A stretch of DNA of 64,000 bases from Primorskyibacter marinus (GCF_003313245.1 NZ_QJSD01000006.1:105279-169278); one strand, 5' to 3'; counted from the first letter of the stretch, positions 51,430-62,154 are shown. The notes: generated by a model not told the origin, from the letters alone. Numbers and translations are program-made.

Positions 51430-52497
51430 GTGTTTCCTCCCTAGTTTCATGCGCGACCCACCGTTACCCAGAGAACTGGCTGCAAGAGGGCGAACCTTCC
51501 AGGCAACAAAATCCCGGTAACAAAATGCTAGGGGAACCGAATGATTGCGGTCTTGAACAAAACATCAGTGATCTTTGAACAAAGCCGACACCCGACTTGT
51601 CGGATGGCATTCCGGAGTACAGACGGGCGACAGGTCAGCGACTAGGTATTTGATCCCACGGCTTGATGGGGTGATCCTTTCGTTGGAACCTTCGATCAAG
51701 ATCGCCTGGACGCGCCGCGACAGTGGGGAGAAAACCTCGAACGACGCCGTTTCTGCTCTTGCCGCCACTGAAGGGAGGCGGGAAGCCGTCCGTCCTGATC
51801 CTTGGGCGATATCGTTTCCTTAGGCCCTCTGGAGCTACGACTACAACACCGTCAGGCCACACTCATCACTCGGAAACCAGACGCCAAAGCAAGCGCGGCT
51901 GGCGCTTGAGCAATTTGAGGGCTCCGCGCCCACCGCGCTTGCCCAATCCGGAACCCCCAACTATCAAAACCAAACCTGCAAACTCTCGTTATGAGTGAGG
52001 GACCAATGGGGGCAGGTCAGATGGCTTGTCGAACGGCGCGGCCGCTATGGAGCATTTCTTGGCTGTGTCCGCTTCCCTGACTGTGCGGGCAAAGCCAAGC
52101 AAAAGAAAAGCGCATGACATGCTGGAAAAGCGCGATCCAGCCGCCATTGGTAGGATCGACTACGAAGGTCCGCAGGCATCGCATTCGGGACCTTCATGGC
52201 CGCCGCAGCGAGCGGAAGGCCCCCGCCCTTCCTGATGGGGGAGCGCCAACGCGGTCGTCCCACAATGGACTTTGGCCTCTCGCTCGATTGCTGCGTTGCA
52301 GCTTCACCAGACCTGCCATTCGTGCATCGCGCAGCATTCTCTCTGCTTGGTCGTAGGTGTGTGGAAAAGCCGACCTTCGTCTTTATCGAAGCATGTCCGC
52401 TTTCGGTGAAAAGAGTGCTGAACGGTTGCTTTCAAGACGAACAATATACAGGGGACCGGTTGCCCTGCGTGGACTTGCCTTACAATAAAGGCACGTC
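51430..52497. other. Decayed intergenic stretch upstream of the BVMO gene
   Basis: About 1,070 bases without a credible gene on either strand. Frames of 60-90 codons overlap each other with no ribosome sites or recognisable families. The part next to 51430 should contain the BVMO promoter. Composition and many small broken frames suggest degraded former genes or mobile DNA. Confidence 0.5.
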
Positions 52498-52848
52498 TTA
52501 ACCATCTATCCAGGTCTTAACGATCCAGCTGCGCAATGACTCTTCATCAAGGGAGGACAAGAACCTTGCGTCTGCGGGGTCTTCAAGGTGATGAAAAAAG
52601 ACGATACGGTCGTTATCGTTGTATTGAGCCCTGACATATTCGCCGTCTTCGGAACCAGAACCACCAATGGTTGGGGTGAAACCAAGTTCGCTCAGGGTTA
52701 TCATCAACCTTTCCAATTGGGTCTCGTAAGCGGGGGAAAATCTCTCCCAAATTTCGACCGGCTCGGAACCAGACAAACCCCAAGCGAAAGGTTCGTTATC
52801 TCGCGGGCGTGGAAAGCTGGTTTTCATAGAAATTATTACATGCTTCAT
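52498..52848 (-). CDS. Small hypothetical protein
   Basis: 116 residues (or 109 from the second ATG), not recognised. It is acidic and soluble-looking, with WERFSPAYETQLERLMITLSELGF as an amphipathic helix, a Gly/Ser-rich GGSGSEDGEYVR turn, and a Trp-containing C-terminus. Its amino-acid composition is protein-like, unlike the surrounding frames, but no clear ribosome site precedes either start and no neighbour is close. It could be a cargo gene left by a mobile element. Confidence 0.45.
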   Translation of the reverse strand: MKHVIISMKTSFPRPRDNEPFAWGLSGSEPVEIWERFSPAYETQLERLMITLSELGFTPTIGGSGSEDGEYVRAQYNDNDRIVFFHHLEDPADARFLSSLDEESLRSWIVKTWIDG

Positions 52849-53318
52849 TGTTTTGTCGATTAGAACCCTGTCCGGTCGACGCAGGTAGCTTCAATTGCAG
52901 ACATTGTCGGCGATGCCAAAGCCTGTCAAGACGGGCACCACAACGGTCATGCGACGCTGCGGCGGCGTTCAGCTTGCATGGCGACGCTGATCGACTTGAC
53001 CGGCCCAGGGCGGCCGTCCACCGGCCATTCTGATGCTGCGCTGCGGTTTTCGTATTGCTGCCATTATGGCGAGCGCAGCATTTTCTATGACCGGAACCCT
53101 GCTGAGTGGACGAAATTGCCATTCATCGGCCATTCTTGTGAGGCAGAAGAAGAACGTATAGAGCCGAGTTGACCGGCGTCTCCCGCCGGAAGATGAAATT
53201 GGCAGTTGAAGCTGCTGAATTGCTCTATTTGGCTGGCTTTCCAACACACATGCATTTGCAAGGCGCGGCAGAGAGCACGCCCTATGCCGCACAAGCTGCG
53301 CTCAATCATGAATTGCGT
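52849..53318. other. Non-coding stretch before the IS5-type remnant
   Basis: About 470 bases with short overlapping frames only and no recognisable product. Repeated near-matches to GCCATTC within 53100-53140 hint at a degenerate dispersed element, but no clear unit boundary can be drawn. Confidence 0.4.
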
Positions 53319-53640
53319 TCAATGCTGACCTGAGCCGGCTTGGTGCAACCGTTCTCTCCGAGCACTCCGGACGTCGCGTCCTGATGTGATGAAGATCTCG
53401 GCAGGTGACAGCAGAGTGACCCCCTTGTCCGCCAGATGCTTGTTCACCGCGGCAAGGATCGCCTCGGTCAGCCCATGGCGCTCCAGCAGGTGACGGAAGT
53501 TGAGGATGATGGTTTCATCAGTTGCTTGGCAGGTGGCGCAGAGCATCACCGAGAAGGGGAATGCGGTTGGCACCCAGTTCGATGACGGAAAAAACGGCGC
53601 ATCGCCTCGCTGTCATACAGCATGTCTTCCGCCTTTCGGC
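53319..53640 (-). pseudogene. IS5-family transposase remnant with frameshift
   Basis: Reading from about 53625 on the minus strand, LYDSEAMRRF then SVIELGANRIP, and in another frame DETIILNFRHLLERHGLTEAILAAVNKHLADKG, follow the N-terminal order of IS5-type transposases. The change of frame near 53590-53530 and loss of similarity after the ADKGVTLLS part show it is inactive. The catalytic DDE region is missing. Remainder of the element was not found downstream. Confidence 0.72.
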
Positions 53641-54172
53641 TCAACCTTCGCATCGTGCGCCAATATCAGCGCCAAAAGACAACACCAAGGCACCACCGCA
53701 TCCATTTCAGAAAGGAACAGTTCACGCCGCGTCTGCTTCTTTAACGCACCGCTAAGGCCGGTAAAGGCGGGCTGCTTTGGCCTCGGAAGGGCTCCATGTT
53801 GGGTAGCCCAAGTTTACCAGATCACAACGAATGTAGCAGGTTTCTCAGGCGTTCCCTGAAAAATGCGCCCTTCCACACAAACTACATCACAGGTCGTGTC
53901 CGAATGCACGAACCCATAGTCCGGAACCGGGGGCAAACGTCCATTGCTTTGGCATCAGCGGGCTTGTCGAACGGTCGGTCATAATCGGTCAGATCAAGCT
54001 GCAATGCTGAGGTTTCTCAGACTTTCCTTGAGTGCAAAGACGATGACATTTAGAATGTTTGTTGAAACGATGAACAGGTCAGCGGCTAACAATCGCATAT
54101 TGTCGGACGGATTTTCAGCTGCGCCCCAAACCAGCAGCAAAGGCGGACGTTAGATGACAGCGGAGGCTTGCG
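53641..54172. other. Non-coding stretch with an imperfect direct repeat
   Basis: About 530 bases without a supported gene. Two similar segments of about 40 bases start near 53820 and 53990, both containing AGGTTTCTCAG followed by TTCC and TGA. The last 40 bases provide the leader of the HDAC-family gene. Confidence 0.4.
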
Positions 54173-55276
54173 ATGACAACGGGATTGGTCTGGGATGAGC
54201 GCTTCGCCTGGTTCAACGCAGGAACATATCGCCAGCGTAGTCCATTGTACCAGCAGTTGACGGTCTATGATACGCGCGACAGCAAGGAGCAGATTCGAGA
54301 ACTTCTTGTGGCGAGTGGACTTGTCGACACCCTGGTGCCCATCGTGCCTCGGCTGGCGACGGACGCAGAGCTACTGCGCTATCACACGCCTGCATATCTG
54401 GCGAAGGTCAAGGCTCTGAGCGACGCGGGCGGCGGAGACGCGGGTGAGGGAGCTTATCTCGGACCCAACTGCTATGACATCGCCAAGCTTGCAACGGGCG
54501 CATGTCTTGAGGCGTTGGACGCCGTTCTGGATGGCCGGGTGGAAAATGCCTATGCGCTTGTGCGCCCGTGCGGCCACCACGCGACAAAAGATTTCGGACG
54601 CGGCTATAGTATCTTCAACAATCTGGTGGTGGCCATTCTGCATGCCAAGGCCCAGGGGCAGGTTAGCCGTGTTGCGGTGGTGGATTGGGATGTGCATCAC
54701 GGCAATGGAACTCAGGACGCATTTTACGACGACCCCAGTGTGTTGACCATCTCACTGCATCAGGATGGCTACTACCCGCCAGATTCCGGTGGGCTGGACG
54801 AACAAGGGGAGGGTCCGGGCCGCGGGTACAACATCAACGTGCCACTACCCCCCGGAAGCGGCCACGGCGCCTATCTCGAGGCGATGCAGCAGGTGGTCGT
54901 GCCGGCCCTGCGACGTTTCCGTCCCGAAGCCATTCTGGTGGCAAGCGGCCTGGACGCCAATGCGCGGGATCCGTTAGGGCGGATGATGTGTCACAGCCAG
55001 ACCTATCGAGACATGGCAACGCTGATCAAAGCCGAGGCACAAGAGTTGTGTCAGGGGCGTTTGCTGGCGAGCCACGAAGGCGGCTATGCATCGCTTTATG
55101 TCCCGTGGTGCGCACTCGCCATCATGGAGGCGTTTGCGGACGTCAAAACGTCAAGCGATGATCCGTCTTTGTCACGGGTCGCTGTGTGGCCGGGGCAGGA
55201 ACTTCAGCCCCACCAAGCCAGCGTTATCTCCAAGGCGGCAGAACTGCCTGGGAACATCGCAGCCGGAAGGCTGTGA
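54173..55276 (+). CDS. Histone deacetylase/acetylpolyamine amidohydrolase family protein
   Basis: 367 residues with the complete arginase-deacetylase zinc site: the catalytic His pair in RPCGHHA (around 132-138), DWDVHHGNGTQ supplying zinc-binding Asp and His (around 170), and ASGLDAN supplying the second Asp. SLHQDGYYPP and SHEGGYASLYVPW complete the family pattern. The class II-like HDAC shape in bacteria usually deacetylates polyamines or small amides, or lysines. It is isolated between decayed DNA and the quinone oxidoreductase gene, so its substrate is open. Confidence 0.88.
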   Translation: MTTGLVWDERFAWFNAGTYRQRSPLYQQLTVYDTRDSKEQIRELLVASGLVDTLVPIVPRLATDAELLRYHTPAYLAKVKALSDAGGGDAGEGAYLGPNCYDIAKLATGACLEALDAVLDGRVENAYALVRPCGHHATKDFGRGYSIFNNLVVAILHAKAQGQVSRVAVVDWDVHHGNGTQDAFYDDPSVLTISLHQDGYYPPDSGGLDEQGEGPGRGYNINVPLPPGSGHGAYLEAMQQVVVPALRRFRPEAILVASGLDANARDPLGRMMCHSQTYRDMATLIKAEAQELCQGRLLASHEGGYASLYVPWCALAIMEAFADVKTSSDDPSLSRVAVWPGQELQPHQASVISKAAELPGNIAAGRL

Positions 55277-55402
55277 CTCTGCCTCGTCACATACCGCTTT
55301 TTTCTGGGACTATCGCTTCGATTGACACCTTGGCTTTATTTGCGAAGTCGATACGCTCACCGCGATACACCGGTACAATGAATAATGCGGCGGGAAACTG
55401 AA

Positions 55403-56374
55403 ATGAAAGCGATCAGGATTCACGAGCCAGGCGGCCCGGACGTCATGCATTATGAAGACGTCGAACTGGATCCTCTGGGGCCCGGCGAGGTGCGGTTGCG
55501 TCACACCGCTATCGGGCTCAACTATCTTGATACCTATCATCGTTCGGGCCTTTACAAGTTGCCTATGCCCAGCGGCTTGGGGTTTGAGGCAGCAGGTGTT
55601 GTCGAAGCGGTTGGCGATGGCGTCACACACCTGAAGGAAGGTGATAGGGTCGCCTATGGTGCAGGGCCTCTGGGATCCTACGCTCAGGCCCGCAACATGC
55701 CTGCCAGCAGGGTCAGCAAGCTGCCCGATTCCATCGCGGATGAGACCGCGGCTGCGATGATGCTCAAGGGCATGACGGCGCGCTATCTGCTGCGCGAGAC
55801 CTACAAGGTCAAGGCAGGCGAAACCATTCTGTGGCACGCGGTTGCCGGTGGTGTTGGGCTGATTGCGGTGCAATGGGCGAAACATCTGGGGGTGCGTGTG
55901 ATCGGCACCACCAGTTCGCCGGAAAAAGCCGCGCTGGCCAAATCCACGGGCTGTGACGAGGTGATCAATTACACAGAGGAAAACGTGGCGGAGCGGGTGC
56001 ATGAGTTGACCGATGGCAAGGGTGTGCCGGTGGTCTACGATGGTGTTGGTCAGGCGACGCTTGACGCATCGCTCGACAGCCTTAGCCCGTTTGGCATGTT
56101 GATAAATTTCGGCTCTGCCTCCGGGCCGATCACGAAGTTCGACACCGGCATTCTGGCGGCAAAGGGATCGCTGTATCTGACCCGACCGTCGCTGAACACA
56201 TATGTGGAGTCAGACGAGGCATTGCAGGCAAACGTGGCCGATCTCTTCGAGGTTGTCGGCTCGGGCGCGGTCAAGATCGAGGTCAACCAGACATATGCAC
56301 TGGCGGATGCCGCCCGCGCGCATCAGGATCTGGAAGGCCGCAAGACGACCGGCTCGACCGTATTGCGGCCATAG
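55403..56374 (+). CDS. Zinc-free quinone oxidoreductase (QorA-type MDR protein)
   Basis: 323 residues from the ATG at 55403 (GGGAAACTGAA upstream). The N-terminal GroES-like domain (GLNYLDTYHRSGLY, GLGFEAAGVVEAVG) and the NADPH-binding motif AVAGGVGLIAVQWAK (about 147-161) match NADPH:quinone reductase-type medium-chain dehydrogenases. No zinc-ligand cysteines are present, as expected. It precedes the UvrA paralogue by 24 bases and may share its transcript. Confidence 0.92.
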   Translation: MKAIRIHEPGGPDVMHYEDVELDPLGPGEVRLRHTAIGLNYLDTYHRSGLYKLPMPSGLGFEAAGVVEAVGDGVTHLKEGDRVAYGAGPLGSYAQARNMPASRVSKLPDSIADETAAAMMLKGMTARYLLRETYKVKAGETILWHAVAGGVGLIAVQWAKHLGVRVIGTTSSPEKAALAKSTGCDEVINYTEENVAERVHELTDGKGVPVVYDGVGQATLDASLDSLSPFGMLINFGSASGPITKFDTGILAAKGSLYLTRPSLNTYVESDEALQANVADLFEVVGSGAVKIEVNQTYALADAARAHQDLEGRKTTGSTVLRP

Positions 56375-56398
56375 CCAGACAGGACCGGAACAATTGCC

Positions 56399-58915
56399 AT
56401 GGACAAACCCAAAACCATCCCCTGCGATCCTGACCACTGCATTCAGGTACGGGGCGCGCGTGTCCACAATCTGAAGAACATCGACGTCGATTTGCCACGC
56501 AACGCGCTTGTCGTCTTCACGGGCATCTCGGGGTCTGGAAAATCCTCGCTGGCCTTCGGAACGCTGTTTGCGGAATCGCAGCGCCGCTATCTGGATTCCG
56601 TCTCACCCTATGCGCGGCGGCTGATTGATCAGGTGGGCGAGCCTGACGTGGATGCGATTGACGGTCTGCCGCCAGCCGTCGCCCTGCAACAGCAACGCGG
56701 CGCGCCCTCGGCACGGTCGTCGGTCGGCAGTGTCACGACGATCTCCAACGGGTTGCGGATGCTCTATTCGCGGGCCGGGAAATATCCGCGCGGCCAAACC
56801 ATCCTTTATGCCGATGCATTTTCGCCCAATACGCCCGAGGGTGCCTGTCCGCGCTGTCACGGGATCGGGCGGGTGTTCGAGGTGACGGAAGAGCTGCTCG
56901 TGCCCGATGACAGCAAGACCATCCGCGAACGCGCCGTCGCGGCCTGGCCGCCGGCCTGGGGTGGGCAGAACCTGCGCGATATTCTCGTGTCGCTGGGCCA
57001 TGACATCGACATCCCGTGGCGGGATCTGCCGCAAGAAACCCGCGACTGGATCCTGTTTACGAATGAAACGCCCACCGTACCGGTCTATGCCGGGCTCACC
57101 CCTGCACAGACCCGTGTGGCGCAACAGCGCGACATGGCCCCCAGCTACATGGGGACGTTCTCCAGCGCCGAGCGCTACGTCCTGCATTCCTTTGCCACGA
57201 CGCAAAGCCACCGCACCAAGAAGCGCGTGTCGCAATTCATGCAGATTTCGGAGTGCCCGGATTGCGACGGAAAGAAGCTGAAGCGTGAATCTCTTGCGGT
57301 GACCTTTGCCGGGCTGGACATCGGCGCATTGTCGCAACTTACGCTGAGCGAGCTTGCGGGCCGACTGCGCCAAACCGCCATTGCCGCACCGTCAGAGGGC
57401 GATCAGCATCCCGAACAGACCATCGTCGCGCAGCGCATTGCCAGTGATATTCTGGCCCGCGTCGAAGCCCTCACGACCCTTGGTCTTGGCTACCTGTCAC
57501 TGGAACGCAGCACGCCAACCCTGTCGCCGGGCGAGTTGCAGCGCCTGCGGCTGGCGACGCAGATCCGCTCGCAATTGTTCGGCGTGATCTATGTTCTGGA
57601 CGAACCCTCGGCGGGGTTGCACCCGTCTGACACGCTTGCCCTGCTGGGTGCCTTGGATGAGCTCAAGGGTGCCGGCAACTCGCTCTTCGTGGTTGAACAT
57701 GATGACAGTGTCATACGACATGCCGACTGGATCGTGGATATCGGGCCGGATGCGGGAACCCATGGCGGCGAGGTGGTCTACAACGGTCCGATAGAAGGGT
57801 TGCGCGACGTGAAAGCCTCGCATACCGGGCGCTACCTGTTCTTGGCCGATGCAATCCCGGTGCGCCCTGCGAGAGAGCCGAAAGGCTGGCTGAAACTCGA
57901 CGGCGTTACCCGCAACAATCTGCGCGGTCTGGACGTCGCCTTTCCCTTGGGCGTTCTGGCGACGGTCACCGGGGTGTCCGGCTCGGGCAAATCCAGCCTT
58001 GTGGCCCAGGCGCTGGTCGAACTTGTCGGCGACGCTCTGGGCCAGAAGAAATCCGTCGAAACGCCCAGCGATGAAGCCGAACTGCTGGAACAGGAACTGG
58101 AGACATCCACCGGCGGGCGGATCGCCGACGGGATGGCGGGCGTTCGCCGCCTTGTCACGGTCGATCAAAAGCCGATCGGCCGCACACCCCGGTCCAACCT
58201 TGCGACCTATACCGGCCTGTTCGGCCATGTGCGCCGGTTGTTCGCCGCCACACCCAAGGCCCGCGCGCGCCGTTACGATGTCGGGCGGTTTTCGTTCAAC
58301 GTGGCCAAGGGGAGGTGCCCGAATTGCGAAGGTGCCGGTTTTGTCAGTGTGGAATTGCTGTTCCTGCCCAGCGTCTACGCGCCTTGCCCGGTGTGTCAGG
58401 GGCAGCGCTATAACGCCAAGACGCTGGAGATCACCTACCGCGACAAAAACATCGCCGACGTGCTCGATCTGACCGTCGAGCAGGCACATGATTTCTTCGC
58501 CGATGACGTGGCGATCCTGCGGGCGCTGGATGCCTTGCTACAGGTCGGCCTTGGCTATCTGCGTCTTGGTCAACCCGCGACCGAACTTTCGGGCGGCGAG
58601 GCACAGCGGATCAAGCTTGCCACAGAGCTGCAACGCGCCACACGCAGCGACACGCTTTATATACTGGATGAGCCAACGACAGGGCTGCATGCCGCAGATG
58701 TGACGATGCTGATGGCGCAGCTCAACGGGCTGGTGGAGGCCGGAAATTCCGTCATTCTGGTGGAACACAACATGCGAGTTGCCCGGAACAGCGACTGGAT
58801 CATCGACATCGGCCCCGGTGCCGGCAGTGATGGTGGCGCAATTGTCGCACAGGGCACTCCGGCCAATGTGGCAAAGTCAAAAGCCAGCCGAACCGCGCCC
58901 TTCCTGGTTCCATAG
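56399..58915 (+). CDS. uvrA: UvrA-family ABC ATPase lacking the UvrB-binding domain (UvrA2 type)
   Basis: 838 residues, shorter than canonical UvrA (about 940-970). Two ABC ATPase modules are seen: Walker [10 protein letters not shown] at 42-50 with a late [11 protein letters not shown] signature, and GVSGSGKSS near 525 with [15 protein letters not shown]. Zinc-knuckle pairs are CPRCHG, CPDCDG, and CPNCEG/CPVCQG. The sequence runs directly from [13 protein letters not shown] to the CPRCHG knuckle, so the UvrB-interaction domain is absent, as in UvrA2/DrrC-like proteins. Such paralogues are linked to damage tolerance or drug self-protection rather than standard excision repair. Confidence 0.9.
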   Translation: MDKPKTIPCDPDHCIQVRGARVHNLKNIDVDLPRNALVVFTGISGSGKSSLAFGTLFAESQRRYLDSVSPYARRLIDQVGEPDVDAIDGLPPAVALQQQRGAPSARSSVGSVTTISNGLRMLYSRAGKYPRGQTILYADAFSPNTPEGACPRCHGIGRVFEVTEELLVPDDSKTIRERAVAAWPPAWGGQNLRDILVSLGHDIDIPWRDLPQETRDWILFTNETPTVPVYAGLTPAQTRVAQQRDMAPSYMGTFSSAERYVLHSFATTQSHRTKKRVSQFMQISECPDCDGKKLKRESLAVTFAGLDIGALSQLTLSELAGRLRQTAIAAPSEGDQHPEQTIVAQRIASDILARVEALTTLGLGYLSLERSTPTLSPGELQRLRLATQIRSQLFGVIYVLDEPSAGLHPSDTLALLGALDELKGAGNSLFVVEHDDSVIRHADWIVDIGPDAGTHGGEVVYNGPIEGLRDVKASHTGRYLFLADAIPVRPAREPKGWLKLDGVTRNNLRGLDVAFPLGVLATVTGVSGSGKSSLVAQALVELVGDALGQKKSVETPSDEAELLEQELETSTGGRIADGMAGVRRLVTVDQKPIGRTPRSNLATYTGLFGHVRRLFAATPKARARRYDVGRFSFNVAKGRCPNCEGAGFVSVELLFLPSVYAPCPVCQGQRYNAKTLEITYRDKNIADVLDLTVEQAHDFFADDVAILRALDALLQVGLGYLRLGQPATELSGGEAQRIKLATELQRATRSDTLYILDEPTTGLHAADVTMLMAQLNGLVEAGNSVILVEHNMRVARNSDWIIDIGPGAGSDGGAIVAQGTPANVAKSKASRTAPFLVP

Positions 58916-59072
58916 CGCATGCTTCAGATCAAAGAGTTTCGGCGAGGAAATCGCCTGCCCCGACACCACCCGCTTAGGCCGGTTTTGGTCAGATGAATTC
59001 CAGCCCTCACCCGGTCCCGCCGAAAATCGCCAAGAATCCGAGATGCGCGCGACAATACGTCCCTGAGATGGC

Positions 59073-59810
59073 TCAGATCGAAACCTGTACTGCCAAATAG
59101 AGGGCAACCGCGGTCACAAAGGCCGGGAAGGACGAGGGATGGTCGCGCGAAAACTCTTCTTCGAGAACGACAAGGACAATTCCCCCAGCGAGGAACGACA
59201 GCAGCAGCGTCACAAGGACCGGTGAGATCACAGTGGTGGCACCGACGATCCAGCCGACAAGAATGGCGGCGGTCAAGATCCATCTGCCAATGCGCTGATA
59301 GACGCCCCTGTGAAGTTCCATCATCCGGAAATCCACGACCAGAAAATGAATTGCCATTGAAATCGAGAATATGACGATCGAAACCGGATTGTTCATCTGG
59401 ACGATTAGGTAACCGATGATGGCCTTGTAAAATGCGTAGGACGCGAGGTGAATCCACACCCTGAGCCCGGTAGGCTGTGCCAGCACATGCGCCTCCACCG
59501 CACCGACCGGTTTCTCTACCAGACGCTCCATTCCGTAGAATACGACGAGGCCAATCAGCAGCGGCAGAAACGGGCTTTGTTTGAGAATTTCTACCGTCGG
59601 GCCGAGGTTTTCGGGCAAGGCGGAAGTACCCGCAATAATCTTGGGCAAAAGCCCAAGGAACACGTAGCTGATGGAGATTCCATCAGCAAACGACAGCCAG
59701 TATTTGCGCGGCACAGGGCGCTTCCAGCGCAACAGGTCAGCCACCACATGGACAAAACTGAGGAACACGACCGATGCAAGCGAAAGGCCGATCAGGAAGG
59801 TCTGGTCCAT
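59073..59810 (-). CDS. Polytopic membrane protein, possibly ZIP-like
   Basis: 245 residues from the ATG at 59810 (AAGG seven bases upstream). Seven or eight hydrophobic segments are visible; SFADGISISYVFLGLLPKI and the HFLVVDFRMMELHRGVYQRIGRW-type loop contain His/Asp/Glu residues within or next to helices, recalling ZIP metal transporters, but the usual HSxxDG motif is not clear. Not confidently assigned. It precedes none of its neighbours closely: the esterase gene is 63 bases upstream on the same strand. Confidence 0.65.
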   Translation of the reverse strand: MDQTFLIGLSLASVVFLSFVHVVADLLRWKRPVPRKYWLSFADGISISYVFLGLLPKIIAGTSALPENLGPTVEILKQSPFLPLLIGLVVFYGMERLVEKPVGAVEAHVLAQPTGLRVWIHLASYAFYKAIIGYLIVQMNNPVSIVIFSISMAIHFLVVDFRMMELHRGVYQRIGRWILTAAILVGWIVGATTVISPVLVTLLLSFLAGGIVLVVLEEEFSRDHPSSFPAFVTAVALYLAVQVSI

Positions 59811-59872
59811 TTTTCGGCCTTTCACTTGCGATGGGTCGTGGCCCGGTGTTGCGTTAGCGGAGCATCGCCAGA

Positions 59873-60712
59873 TTATACGCCCAAATGTTCTGCGTGGAAC
59901 CGCAGATGGTCGTCGATGAAGCTGGCGATGAAATAGTAGCTGTGGTCATAGCCTTCGCGCCGGTTCAGCGCCATTGGATAGCCGCTGGCCGTGGCCGCCG
60001 CTTCCAGGGTTTCCGGCTTCAATTGTTCTTCAAGGAAATTGTCGGCATCGCCCTGATCCACCAGCGCCGGAACCGCGCCCGTTGCTTTGCGCATCAGAAT
60101 GCTCGCGTCATAGGCTTCCCAGGTGCTGCGATCCTCGCCCAGATAGGCGGTGAAGGCCTTTTCTCCCCAGGGGCAATTGACAGGGTTGCCGATGGGGCTG
60201 AAGGCCGAGACGGATTTGAACCGTTCGGGATGGCGCAGCGCCATCACCAGCGCGCCGTGCCCGCCCATGGAATGCCCGAAGATCGACCGCTGATCCGTCA
60301 CCGGGAAGGTCGCCTCGACCAGCTCCGGCAATTCCTTCATCACATAGTCATACATCTGGTAATGCCGGTTCCAGGGTGCCTGCGTCGCGTTGACATAGAA
60401 ACCCGCGCCCTTGCCGAGATCATAGGCCTCGTCGTCGGCCACATCGTCGCCACGCGGGCTGGTGTCGGGGGCGACAAGGGCAATGCCCAGTTCGGCGGCC
60501 ATGCGCTGTGCACCCGCCTTCTGGATGAAGTTTTCGTCGGTACAGGTCAGCCCGGACAGGAAGTAGACCACCGGAACTTTCTGGCCGTCCGCAGTTTGTG
60601 GCGGCATGAAGATCGCGAAGCGCATGTCGCAGTTCAGCACGTCGGAATGGTGGCTGTAGTGTTTGGTCCAACCCCCGAAACTTTTGTTTGCGCTTGTTTT
60701 CTCAAGTGACAT
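59873..60712 (-). CDS. fghA: S-formylglutathione hydrolase
   Basis: 279 residues from the ATG at 60712; the open frame to 60955 is not family-like. The esterase D family pattern is complete: FLSGLTCTDENF, the nucleophile elbow FGHSMGGHGAL, the acid region ALVDQGDADNFLEEQL and the catalytic His in EGYDHSYYF. It hydrolyses S-formylglutathione to formate and glutathione, the second step of glutathione-dependent formaldehyde oxidation, and is encoded near the matching dehydrogenase. Confidence 0.95.
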   Translation of the reverse strand: MSLEKTSANKSFGGWTKHYSHHSDVLNCDMRFAIFMPPQTADGQKVPVVYFLSGLTCTDENFIQKAGAQRMAAELGIALVAPDTSPRGDDVADDEAYDLGKGAGFYVNATQAPWNRHYQMYDYVMKELPELVEATFPVTDQRSIFGHSMGGHGALVMALRHPERFKSVSAFSPIGNPVNCPWGEKAFTAYLGEDRSTWEAYDASILMRKATGAVPALVDQGDADNFLEEQLKPETLEAAATASGYPMALNRREGYDHSYYFIASFIDDHLRFHAEHLGV

Positions 60713-60774
60713 GTCATGCCTTTCTGTTTGGGGTTGTAGGGCAGCAGTAGGCGCACGCCTACAGCGATGATCGG

Positions 60775-62154
60775 TTATGTGTTGAGCGTAGCGGCCTGAT
60801 TGGGCGGGCTGTTTCTGGTCAGGGTTTCTGGCCGTGTCAGGATGCGGGCGGCACGCCCACGCGTGAACCAGGCCCAGGTCCAGTTCAGATAGACGGAGCC
60901 ACGGCTGCGGAAATCGACCAGCAACATCAGGTGAACCAGCGACCATGCCAGCCAAGCCGGGAAGCCGCTCAGCCGGAGCCAGCCGAAATCGGCGACCGCT
61001 TTGGCGCGGCCAATCACCGCCATGGTGCCCCAGTTCTGATAGCGGAAGGCGGACGGCGCGGCGCGCCCCTTTATCCGCGCCGCGATCACCTTCGCAACAT
61101 AGCGGCCCTGCTGCTTGGCGACCGGGGCGAGACCTGGCAAGGTGTTCCCGTCTTTGTCCGTGTAGCTGGCCACGTCACCGATGGCGAAAATTTCAGGGTA
61201 GTCGGGGACCGTGCAATCCGGACCAACGATGACCGCCTTGTTGCGGGCAGTTTCGGCACCGAGCCATTCACCCGCGGGGCGCGCCTGAGTCCCCGCGCAC
61301 CAGATCACGTTTGCGCTGGGAATAATTTCATCCCCAACCGCCAGCCCGTTGGCATCTATATGCGCGACGGCTTTGCCTAAAATGACCTCGACACCGTGGT
61401 CACGCAGCGCTTTCAGCGCCGCCTGCGACAGGGTGTCATGACACGCACTGAGCAGGTTTTGGCCCGCCTCTACCAGAATGATGCGCACGTCCTCTTCATT
61501 GATCCGGCGGAAATTGCCCGAGAGGACGGTGCGCGCCAGTTCGGCAATCGCGCCGGCCATCTCGATCCCGGTCGGGCCGCCGCCAACCAGCGCGAAAGTT
61601 AGCAGTCGACGGATCTCCTGGGGATCCTCGCTGCATTCGGCCTTCTCGAATGCAGCCAGCAACCCCCGACGAATGTTCAGCGCGTCATCAATGGATTTCA
61701 GCACCGGCGCATGCTCTGCCCAGGCGTTATTTCCGAAAAAGCTGTATTCGGCACCGGTGGCGAGAATCAGGTAGTCATAGCTGATGCCGCCACTCTTGCG
61801 GGCGGTGACTTGGCGCTGCCCGGCGTCGATCCCGGTCACCTCGTCCATCACAACCGAGACATTGGAGGTTCTGGAGAACATCGCGCGGGTCGCCGAGGCG
61901 ATATCGGCCGGGGACAGCGCAGCGGTCGCGACCTGGTAGAGCAGCGGCTGGAACAAGTGGTGGTTGCTGCGGTCGATCAGAATCACTTCGGCGTCGGTTT
62001 TTCCCAGCGACTTGGCAGCGGCCAGCCCGCCAAAGCCGGCTCCGATGATGACCACACGGGGTTTTGCACCGGACTGTCCGACGGGCCGGTTTGTCACTGG
62101 CGCTTCGGGTGCGCTGGCGCCAGCATGGGTCTTTTCAAAGGGTGCATGGCTCAT
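60775..62154 (-). CDS. Type II NADH dehydrogenase (Ndh) family
   Basis: 459 residues from the ATG at 62154 with GGAG eight bases upstream. FAD motif VVIIGAGFGGLAAAKSL near residues 34-50, NAD motif ALVGGGPTGIEMAGAI near 165, and the FAIGDVASYTDKDG segment mark the non-proton-pumping NADH:quinone oxidoreductase family. The C-terminal amphipathic/hydrophobic part (FPAWLAWSLVHLMLLVDF) would hold it at the membrane. It lies between the two formaldehyde-pathway genes on the same strand and could recycle the NADH they produce. Confidence 0.9.
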   Translation of the reverse strand: MSHAPFEKTHAGASAPEAPVTNRPVGQSGAKPRVVIIGAGFGGLAAAKSLGKTDAEVILIDRSNHHLFQPLLYQVATAALSPADIASATRAMFSRTSNVSVVMDEVTGIDAGQRQVTARKSGGISYDYLILATGAEYSFFGNNAWAEHAPVLKSIDDALNIRRGLLAAFEKAECSEDPQEIRRLLTFALVGGGPTGIEMAGAIAELARTVLSGNFRRINEEDVRIILVEAGQNLLSACHDTLSQAALKALRDHGVEVILGKAVAHIDANGLAVGDEIIPSANVIWCAGTQARPAGEWLGAETARNKAVIVGPDCTVPDYPEIFAIGDVASYTDKDGNTLPGLAPVAKQQGRYVAKVIAARIKGRAAPSAFRYQNWGTMAVIGRAKAVADFGWLRLSGFPAWLAWSLVHLMLLVDFRSRGSVYLNWTWAWFTRGRAARILTRPETLTRNSPPNQAATLNT

